A stretch of DNA of 64,000 bases from Melitaea cinxia (Eukaryota > Arthropoda > Insecta > Lepidoptera > Nymphalidae): the NCBI RefSeq assembly GCF_905220565.1, contig NC_059409.1, positions 6,021,501-6,085,500 on the forward strand, given 5' to 3'. Shown piece by piece: positions 35,168-45,000 of this stretch. Each line of letters opens with the position of its first letter. Position 1 is the stretch's first letter. The notes under the pieces are model-generated. The model ran no database searches, was not told where the DNA came from, and saw only the letters and a list, made by a program, of their open reading frames with translations. The position numbers and the translations under genes are program-made.

Positions 35168-35605
35168 CCGTATACTGTTAATAAAACTACGATTTTATTA
35201 CTCCAACCCAAAGAATATATAAAGGTACTCCATCACATTATACCCAATTTCAATTATACCTATCCGCCGGGCGCTGGTTGCAAACAACTATAGCCTGTTT
35301 TTTTTCGCTACGGACTAAATTGACATAAGCTGTGTTGCTAGTTTTTTGTGAATCATTAATAGTGATATGCCACCACCGGAACTTTACGTAATTTACAATT
35401 TAGTATCGTTTTTCAGCAATAATTACAAAAATGTGTCTTAAAAATTTTAGAATGTGGCGACAACCGTAATGTACCTATAGGCATACCTATATATGTACCT
35501 GTATGGCTAATGTATAGATATGATAAATGAAACAGTTATTTTTTAAGTATTTATTAAGCTTAGTAATCACATGCAAATTAAGGCTATCTCTTAGATTAAG
35601 CACTA
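35168..35605. other. Upstream region of WDR79
   Basis: No coding sequence was seen. This should contain the WDR79 5' UTR and promoter; no reliable TATA or initiator motif could be singled out. Confidence 0.4.
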
Positions 35606-36085
35606 TCGAATTATGGGGTTTTGGGGAATGGAGGGTGGAGGGTGGATGGGGAGCTATACTAGGAAACATTGCCATCGTTCGGAAACCAATGGTTATGAAG
35701 ATCTATCTATCTCAGTCTATGTTGTCTATACGGCTGTTTCAATAGTCAATCTATTTCTGGTTTTGCCTCTTAGCGATAGATTTTTGACGCAATTTCTATG
35801 GAGCTCACGTCAAAATTATATCTCTTGTAAGCAAATTCAGAGATAGATAGAATATTGAAAGTGATCGTATGTCGTTTATGTCAGTTCGTATCGTTTATTG
35901 ATCTTGCAATCGAGATCAGTTTTACGTACTCCTGTTCGAAAATAACATGTGAAATGTGAAATAAACGTGTGAGAGCTGCGGAATTTTTCTTCTAATCTCA
36001 AAACTTTAACCATGGATATCTCTATAATATCTGCATAACCATGGAGTTCCGAAGAGTGGCAGTGGTAGCGGAGGTACCAGTTTCT
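35606..36085. mobile_element. Degenerate relative of the 14004-16827 TIR element
   Basis: Shared blocks: TTATGGGGTTTTGGGGAATG at the left; TCAGTTCGTATCGTTTATTG with TTGCAATCGAGATCAG and GAAAATAACATGTGAAA in the middle (compare 16365-16450); and TCAAAACTTTAACCATGG with ATATCTCTATAATATC at the right (compare 15031-15060). The tandem array and most of the TIR are missing. Confidence 0.55.
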
Positions 36086-36584
36086 CTTTATAATTTGCCT
36101 TATGTGCAACTTTTTGAACGCTCAAATTCTCATTCTCCTTGCGCACTTTGTATACCGAACTCCTGGCTATGTTTAAAATTTCAGCAGTTTTTAAAACACA
36201 TTGGTTTTTCTTCAGCGTTTAGGTTGGAGATTCTGTTCTCTTTTCGGTGTATACATATTTGTACGCGTTCATTATCATGTTTTTTTCACTTTTGGCGAAA
36301 GAAATATGCTTTTGTCTTTTTCTTGGCGAAAAGTTTTCTTCGTCGCATTTACACGACAAAGTTGAAGGTTGAACGTCCATCATATATGGCTCAAACAAAA
36401 TAATAAAACTAAAGAACAAAAAAGCAACGTAACAAAAAAAAAACAAAACAAACAAAGTCAACGAAAAGGAAACAAATAACACGTGAAATCGCATACGACA
36501 ACGGGCGCATTTGAACACTTCAGAGATTGAAGAACGAATGCCGTGTATTCAAAATAGCAACGTGTTTTCGTTTTTTATGGCATT

Positions 36585-36847
36585 CATCATTACAGCCTAT
36601 ACAGTCCACTGCTGGACTGCCTCCACAAGTTTACGCCAAAAATAACGTGAACTCATGTGTTTTGCCCATAGTCACCACGCTGGGCAGGCAGGTTGGTGAC
36701 CGCAGTACTGGCTTTGTCGCACCGAAGACGCTGCTGCCCGTCTTCGGCCTGTGTATTTCAAAGCCAGCAGTTGGATGGTTATCCCGTCATCGGTCGGCTG
36801 GTTGTGGAACCTTGTTATCCCTTAGTCGCCTCTTACGACACCCACTT
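36585..36847 (-). mobile_element. Short retroposon family B, copy 3 (5'-truncated)
   Basis: It is flanked by a perfect 12-bp target duplication TTTTATGGCATT at 36573-36584 and 36848-36859. On the minus strand it begins inside the family at GTGGGTGTCGTAAGAGGC and ends in GGCTGTAATGATG. The 5' truncation plus target duplication is the LINE-type insertion hallmark. The frames 36527-36859 and 36693-36884 are by-products. Confidence 0.85.
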
Positions 36848-36859
36848 TTATGGCATTAG

Positions 36860-37436
36860 CTACGGTCTATCGACCAATTTCTAACTTGTTATTGCGTATT
36901 CTTCAACAACAAATAAATAATTTTTGTATTTACTCCGTATAGTGAGTAATTACAATAAAAAAATATTTTTTTTTTATCTGATGCTCCATAGTTACCATGA
37001 TTTTTAAAAGATTCGTCAAATAATAATGATAAAATTATGTGGGCAAAAAAAATTAAAAAATTACGATTCATAAAACCGGTTTCGTAGTACAGTACTATTA
37101 CTAAAAAGCTGGTATCATTATTTCGAAAATTGACATTTGCATGTGTCAATTTAGTCCGTAGCGAAAAAAAACAGAGTATAGGCAACTAGCCTAGATATTT
37201 TTTTTTTAATAAAAATCATATAAAAACCAAACGAAAACAATTTTTACTGTCAAATTGCCAGCCATCATTTATTTTGGTTTGCTTTCCATTAACTATTAAC
37301 CAAAGAGTATATAAGTATATGCTATGAACGTCTACCTATCTCAATGTTCCGTATTTTATTATTATACTCTTTAATGTACACCTTGATCATGAATTAAGTA
37401 AATAGCTTAAACAAATAAAATAATGATGCGATTCAA
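36860..37436. other. AT-rich intergenic sequence
   Basis: No gene was recognised; the minus-strand frame 36889-37185 is AT-driven. Confidence 0.45.
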
Positions 37437-37734
37437 TTGTCTATGCGCATACGCAGCGCTCACCTGGCTTATGATATAAACGTTAAATTTGTTCGAACTA
37501 TATATATTTATTTAAAAATTAAGGTAAGTGGAGCTGTACCAAACTGTACTTGAGCAAATGTAAATGCAAATTGAGCAGTTTATTAACACTTTAAGCAATT
37601 TAAAATATTGTATACATCAAAAGATATAGGAGTTTGAAAATATTGATAAATTTTTTTTTCAACGGTTTTATTGATTTTTAATTAAAAAATTTAATTACGA
37701 GTATCATTATTTTGCAGGCTGGGGTGGGGTAGGT
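37437..37734 (+). mobile_element. Right-end fragment of the foldback-like family
   Basis: It begins TTGTCTATGCGCATACGCAG, carries one 300-bp unit (AAGTGGAGCTGTACC, TTAACACTTTAAGCAATTTA) and ends in the 33-bp terminal sequence at 37702-37734 (GCAGGCTGGGGTGGGGTAGG). No left terminus is visible, so it is a truncated copy. Confidence 0.65.
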
Positions 37735-38344
37735 TTTCGTCATCCGTTAAATACGTACCCCACCCCAGCCTGCAAAATAATGATATTTGTAATAAAAAAA
37801 ATACTAATTGATAGATTTTGAATAGCTCAATTCAACTACGTTGTCATTTTAAATTGCTCACCTCAAATTATATAATTAAAAATCAAAATTTAAAAAAAAA
37901 AATCAAATATTTTCAAACTCCTATATCTTTCGATGTATACAATATTTTAAATTGCTCAAAGTGTTAAAAAACTGCTCAAGTTGTATTTATAATTGCTCAA
38001 GTATAGTTTGGAACAGATCCACTTCCCTTAATTTTTAAATAAGTATAAATAGTTTGAACAAATAAAATATTGATATTTGTAAAAAAAAAATACTAATCGA
38101 TACATTTTTAATAGCTCAATTCGACTACGTTGTCCTTTTAAATTGCTCACCTCGAATTATTTAATTAAAAATCAAAAAAGTCGTTGAAAAAAATTCTTTT
38201 ATCAATATTTTCAAACTCCTATATCTTTTGATGTATACAATATTTTAAATTGCTCAACGTGTTAAAGAACTGCTCAAGTTGCATTTATAATTGCTCAAGT
38301 ATAGTTTGGAACAGCTCCACTTTCCTTAATCTTATTATCTATTA

Positions 38345-38600
38345 TCTATATATATAAGAATCAAGTGCTGTTCTTTAGTCTCGCTAAAACTCGAGAACGG
38401 CTGAACGGATTTATCTTATCTTGCTCTTGAAATGTTCGTAGAGGTCTAGGGAAGGTTTAAAAGGTGAGAAAAATTCGAATAATTTCCGGGAATACGGTGA
38501 TTTCCCTACGCCCGGATCTTCGTCGACGGATAGGACGTCTGCGTCCCGATCGGTTGTTGCAAACGAAAAAGTAGAAGAACTTATGGATGAACCTTAATTT
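38345..38600 (+). mobile_element. Helitron 5' fragment inside the foldback element
   Basis: It starts TCTATATATATAAGAATCAA, then GTCTCGCTAAAACTCGAGAA and AGGTTTAAAAGGTGAGAAAA, the typical 5' end of a lepidopteran Helitron family. No CTAG terminus is seen before the foldback sequence resumes. Confidence 0.65.
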
Positions 38601-38847
38601 AAAAAAAAAATAGATATAAGAATATTTTTCAACGACTTTTTTGATTTGTAATTAAATAATTTGAGGTGAGCAATTTAAAAGGACAACGTAGTTGAATTGA
38701 GCTATTGAAAATCTATCGATTAGTATCTTTTTTATTACGAATATCTGCAATTTTTTCGCTTCGCATCATTGTCTATGCGCACGCGCAGCGTACACCTGTC
38801 CTATGATATAAACGTTAAATTTGTTCAAACTATTTATATTTATAGAA

Positions 38848-38995
38848 TAGAATAGAATATACTTTATTGCACACCACTCGGAATTTTTTTTACATAAAAC
38901 AGTTATTTACACATAGAGATTACTATCTCTAAAAAAAATAAATGTACAAAGGCGGTCTTATCGCTTAGTAGCGATCTCTTCCAGACAACCTTTTA
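38848..38995 (-). mobile_element. LINE 3'-end relic inside the foldback element
   Basis: The minus strand reads GATCGCTACTAAGCGATAAG, then GTGTGCAATAAAGTATATTC and a (TATTC)n tail, a non-LTR 3' UTR with its own AATAAA and simple-repeat tail. A similar tail (CATGTGCAATAAAGTATATT) is at 53620-53650. Confidence 0.65.
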
Positions 38996-40262
38996 TTTAA
39001 AAACTTATTTATTTAAAAATTAAGGAAAGTGGAGCTGTTCAAAACTGTATTTGAGCAATTATAAATGCAATTTGAGCAGTACTTTAACACTTTGAGCAAT
39101 TTAAAATATTGTATACATCAAAAGATATAGGAATTTGAAAATATTGATAAAAGAATATTTTTCAACGACTCTTTTGATTTATAATTAAATAATTTGAGGT
39201 GAGCAATTTAAAAGGACAACGTAGTCGAATTGAGCTATTAAAAATGTATCGATTAGTATTTTTTTTTTTTTACAAATATCAATATTTTATTTGTTCAAAC
39301 TATTTATACTTATTTAAAAATTTAGGGAAGTGGATCTGTTCCAAACTATACTTGAGCAATTATAAATGCAACTTGAGCAGTTTTTTAACACTTTGAGCAA
39401 TTTAAAATATTGTATACATCGAAAGATATAGGAGTTTGAAAATGTTTGATTTTTTTTTTTAATTTTGATTCTTAATTATATAATTTGAGGTGAGCAATTT
39501 AAAAGGATAACGTAGTTGAATTGAGCTATTGAAAATTGAACGATTAGTTTTTTTTTTTTACAAATATCCGCAATTTTTTTGGCTTCCCATCATTGTCTAT
39601 GCGCATCTGCAGCGCTCACTTTATCGATATAAAAACGTTAAATTTGTTCCAACTTTATATATTTATTTAAAAATTAAGGAAAGTGGAGCTGTTCAAATCT
39701 GTACTTGAGCAATTATAAATGCAACTTGAGCAGGGTTTTGACACGTTGAGCAATTTAAAATAATGTATACATCAAAAGATATAGGAGTTTGAAAATATTG
39801 ATAAAAGAATATTTTTCAACGACTTTTTTGATTTATAATTAAATAATTTGAGGTGAGCAATTTAAAATGACAACGTAGTCGAATTGAGCTATTGAAAATG
39901 TATCGATTAGTATTTTTTTTTTTTACAAATATCAATATTTTATTTGTTCAAACTATTTATATTTATTTAAAAATTTAGGGAAGTGGATCTGTTCCAAACT
40001 ATACTTGAGCAATTATAAATGCAACTTGAGCAGTTTTTTAACACTTTGAGCAATTTAAAATATTGTATACATCGAAAGATATAGGAGTTTGAAAATATTT
40101 GATTTTTTTTTTTAAATTTTAATTTTTAATTATATAATTTGAGGTGAGCAATTTAAAAGGACAACGTAGTTGAATTGAGCTATTCAAAATCTATCAATTA
40201 GTATTTTTTTTTATTACAAATATCATTATTTTGCAGGCTGGGGTGGGGTAGGTCCGTTAAAT

Positions 40263-40643
40263 AATGTTATCCACAGCTGGTGAAACAGCCCTTATTGCGT
40301 CTGCATGACAGAGTAACAGAGTATAAACAGCAAACTATCAGCTGCTTTGCTGTCATTTGCTGTCACTGACATTTAATCAATCGTTGTTTATCATTCTTTC
40401 AGTCAAGTCGTCAAGTTTTCTTGAATCGCAAAAAAGACGTGACTGAATTTAAAATAGCAATGAACAGAAGCAAATCCAAACGTAAAGTACTGTCAATGTA
40501 AACAAACATTTCTGACACCGACATATAAATACCATACGAAAAATACGATGTTATTTGTTCGCGGAATATTTTGTAAATACATTGGGTGTTGATTTCTTTC
40601 AGTACTTAACGAATTTTCACTTCATGTCTTTAAAAATTTTCAG
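40263..40643 (+). promoter_or_regulatory. Hsl: Probable HSL 5' UTR and promoter region
   Basis: This is the only stretch between the foldback element and the first coding exon that is not recognised as mobile DNA. It is less AT-rich in its first part. The sequence just before the first ATG, TTAAAAATTTTCAG, looks like a splice acceptor, so a non-coding exon may lie in this stretch. No core promoter motif could be fixed. Confidence 0.35.
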
Positions 40644-40937
40644 ATGAAGTTTAGGTTATTCAGTCGTGGATTTCGTTTCTTCACTGGCAGACGGAAATTA
40701 TATAAAAAAATGGACTTCTCGGATCCGCCTGCTAAGGCGTCATTCTGCTGCGAAGAAACTGTCGAAGGTGCTCCGCCGACCTATGCAATGTACGAGGCTT
40801 TAAAGGATTCGTGTCAGAATAATGCTACCTACTTTCAACCAGATGATAGTGAAAACGGACAAAGACTATACCAGGGCTTTATGACTCTTTTAGATCACAT
40901 AGACACCGTTTGGCCTCTTGTTGATCACGTTCGTAAG
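40644..40937 (+). CDS. Hsl: HSL exon 1
   Basis: Donor CGTAAG|GTATGT; leaves in phase 0. It encodes MDFSDPPAKASFCCEETVEG through LLDHIDTVWPLVDHVRK. The 22 residues before Met23 are basic (MKFRLFSRGFRFFTGRRKLYKK) and may or may not be translated. Confidence 0.85.
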
Positions 40938-42039
40938 GTATGTAATCATTTGTTTCGTTCAGATGTGAATAATTGATTTATTTTTTCTTTGAGTCATTCA
41001 TTAAGTTATTATTACATAAATTATAAAAGTATATAATTTCAAACTTAATGTGCATATAATAATGATTTTGTGCATGTGGAAATAATGCTAACTATATTTA
41101 TATTTTATGATTCATCAAAGTGGCTATAAATTAACACTTAATATATTTAGCAACTTTATAAATAGCATGTAAAGTGTAAGTTTGTAATTAGGTTTAACAA
41201 GGTATGATGTAATGATTATCATCATAAGAAAACATTGTTTTAAACAAATATAAATTATCTATACAATAAAAATATATATTCGTTATTTTTTTTTTTTAAA
41301 CTAAAACTGTGCAAAATATTCTCAGTTCTATGTCTTTAGACATCAGTTTAGATATTATGAAAAATAAAAAAAAACTATTGTTAACTCATTAGATTAATAT
41401 TCAATTTAAGTTGACAGAAATATATAAAAGAGCTCTAGTAAACATAAGACAACTTTGTGAACAGTACAAAATATAAAGTGACTTTAAATCAGATTATCAA
41501 GTTTAATACACTTCATTATGATTTGCTATCGCTTCAGCCTGTAATGTACAACTGCGGAAAGGAGAAGGGTCAGAGCTTAATCCAACATGCTGCTCCAATG
41601 CGGGTTTTACCCTACCTACCTTGATATATATATATCAAGGTAGGACACACCAGGAAATTTTGTCTTCAAAATATGGAGCAGGCTGACTGGGGTAGTACCT
41701 CGACCTTTCGGAATACCACAGCAAAATAATACTGTTTTCAATTAGTATTATGTTCCTGTTGGTAAGTTAGGTGACCAGAGTTCCTGGGGGGATTAAAGAT
41801 AGGATTGGCAACACGCGATGCTTCTGGTGTTGCAGGTGTCTATAAGCTACAGTAATCGCTTTATTTTATGTAACTAGGTAGGCTTACAAGCGTACGGTTC
41901 ACCTGATGGTATTTAAAAAAATATATACAATATTTCTTATATGCAATATTTCAAGTATTTATAGTTCAAATAAAAACAAATACAGGTCAACGTCGTTAGC
42001 CAGAATAGTATAAACTATATATATATATATCTTGCCATG

Positions 42040-42073
<34 letters not shown>

Positions 42074-45000
42074 TATATACACATATATATATATATATAT
42101 ATATTATCTTACTAGACTTAATATTCTATTATGTATCTAATATGTATATATATTAGATACATAATAGAATATTAAGTCATGTAATTTACTTTCTTTCTTA
42201 AGGTAAAATTAAAATGTGAACAATACATAACGGGAATTAAAAAAAGGTCAAGATACTCAATGAATAAATCATTTTGATTTTAATTACGAGGTCACAGGTT
42301 TAAATAGATATTGTTAGTAAAAGTTTTACAAGTGTTTTTATTTAAAATATTTATCTATTGTTGATGATAATAAGGAATATTTAGAAATATATATTAGGGA
42401 CAAGAAATACTTTCTAGAATCGAAAAACTTAAAACAGATAAAATTAATGGACCAGATGGCATACCACATGAAGCCTTAAAATCAGCTAAAATATGTACTA
42501 ATTACTTACATAACTAACCTCTTCAACAAAATACTGGACAATAGACAAATACCAATAGAGTGAGCACAATCTGATATCATACTTTTATACAAAAAAGGTG
42601 ACCCTGCTGACGTTGGCAATATGTACAAACTATTTGCCTCGTGTCTCGAAAAACGCCTAGAACCCTATACTGAAGACTACCAGCCAGTTGAGCAAGCAGG
42701 TTTTAGAAAAGGCTACTCAACAGTTGACCATATATATAGCCTTGAACAAATTATTGAGAAATATGCGAAAAAAGCTAAAGCGTTCGATTCAATCTCTCAT
42801 GAAACCATATGGAAAGCTTTAGAGGACTGTAACATACCAAATGAAACCATAGAGCTTATAAAAGACATCTACGAGAAAAGTACAAGCAGAGTCAGACTAG
42901 AGAGAAAAGGTCCGGAAATAAAAATATGCAGAGGAGTAAGACAAGGGGATCCGCTGTCACCTAAATTGTTTATTACTGTTCTTCAATATGTCATGAAAAG
43001 CCTAAAATGGTCTGAAAAAAGAATTTTCATACACGGAAAATATCTGAATAATCTCAGATTTGCTGATGACATAGTAATATTCTCAGAAACACCAAAACAA
43101 TTACAAAAAATGATTAACGACCTTAACAATGTCAGTAGAAACATAGGCTTTGAACTAAATATTACTAAAACTAAGGTTATGACAAATAAAGTTAAACACC
43201 CAATTATAGTCGATGGTAGCCTCCTAGAATATGTACACGAATACATCTACCTCGGCAAACAAATTTCCTTTAGAAGATCTAGACATATGGATGAACTAAA
43301 CAGACGCATAAACTTAACATGGAAACAATTTTGGAGCTATAAGGAAATACTAAAGTCACGTCTACCAATCAACCTAAAATCTTTTGTTTTGGATTCCAGT
43401 CTACTACCCTGCCTATCATATGCGTGCCAAACATAGATCTATAACAAGAAAACCGAAAGGAAAATCCAAACTTGCCAAAGAGCAATGGAAAGGAGTATTC
43501 TGAACCTAAAACGCATAGACAAACAAAGAAACATAGATATAAGGAAACAAACAAAGGTAATGGATGCTCTAAACCACTGCAAAAAACTTAAGTGGAGATG
43601 GGCAGGCCACGTAGCACGTATGAACTCAGATAGATGGTGTAACAAAATAACTCATTGGCCAGGCCCGTTTGGAAAAAGGAAACAGGGTAGGCCCCCTGAT
43701 AAGTGGCTTGATGAAATTAAAAAGATAGCAGGAGAAAATTGGACGTCAAAGCCAAAGATAGAAAACTTTGGAGTGAAATGGAGGAGGCCTTTACTCGAAA
43801 AGAGGTCCTTAAAAGCATTTGCATGATTTACTCACAAAATTATTTATTGTATTTTAAGGATAAATAAATGGCTTAATAATAATAATAAGGAATTATTTAT
43901 CTATACTATATTAGAAGAAATTCTAAAATGTGTCATGTATGGGAACTGAAATGATTTTTTCTTAATAAGTTTTTTATCTAATATTGGAAATATAAATATG
44001 ATTAGAATCCATTTACATCTTACAATTTAATACTACATAAGTAAATGATTGTGTGTTTCAAGTACAAACACTTTACCATAACATATAAGACCCTCAGTTA
44101 TTATCTAATTATAATGATTTAAATATAAATAAAAATTAATTCCGAATGACTACACCAAATGAGATATAGGAGACCACCGTGCTTCGGAAAGGACTGAAGA
44201 GGGACTGCACAAACACCTAGACCACGGCAAATATCTGTATCGCCAAAACAACTTTTTTTCATGAGCGTGCGGATCGAAGCAGCAACCGCCAGCGCAAAAA
44301 CCATAAACCAGTGCTGTGACCGTTGTGCTAACGCGTCATTTTTTTGTTTTAAAATTGTTATAAAAGCAATAAAAAAAATCGATATATTCACATACAAAAA
44401 ATATAACACAACGAAATTTCTCGGCTCAGTTAGTTTTTGCTAAAAAAAAATTTCAAACAAGCCATATTCAAACTTATAACAATGCAACTTATTTAACTAA
44501 CATGTATGTAATTACTAAAATTGACACGTGTTTACAGAACACGCCTTTATTGTTCACAAGAAATTATTTGAACATATGTGCCATATTATTCTTGAGCATA
44601 TTTAATCTAATGCGTGCAAGTGTAAGATAGTAAATAATGTAAGATGAAGTTTACATATTAATTAATATTTATTACTTATGCATTATCGTATTAGTCATGG
44701 GTCAATATGTGTATTAAGACAAAGAACAGTTGTAATCTCGTACATTATATTTGACGTTGTATTTTCTTGTAATATATTATTACCTGAAAAAAAATTAAGA
44801 TTCATAAATAAATAGCCTGATAGCGATCGTTACTCATGGTAGGGAATATATCCGCTAACCCGCATTGGAGCAGCGTGGTGGATTAAGCTCTGATCCTTCT
44901 CCTACATGGGGAAAGAGGCCTATGCCCAGTAGTGGGATAGTACAGGCTGAAGCGTTAAATAAATTAAGGCTCCCACTACGATTTTCTCCTGTGTCGGGGG

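Larger units (their letters stand above)
37753..40253. mobile_element. Foldback-like transposon with tandem-repeat inverted arms
   Basis: The ends are 33-bp inverted repeats with one mismatch: 37753-37785 (starting ACGTACCCCACCCCAGCC) and 40221-40253 (ending GGCTGGGGTGGGGTAGGT). A perfect 9-bp target duplication CCGTTAAAT lies at 37744-37752 and 40254-40262. The left arm (to about 38340) holds two inverted units of about 280-300 bp. The right arm (38605-40220) holds direct units starting near 39018, 39320, 39673 and 39976 with spacings 302, 353 and 303, i.e. a 655-bp higher-order repeat. Units are marked by repeated TTGAGCA/TGCTCAA words. There is no transposase. A Helitron fragment and a LINE tail have inserted inside. 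Confidence 0.75.

Noticed and set aside
31964..40643. Shared bidirectional promoter for WDR79 and HSL
   Set aside because: The genes are divergent, but about 5.5 kb of mostly mobile DNA separates their first coding exons, so a shared core promoter is not supported.
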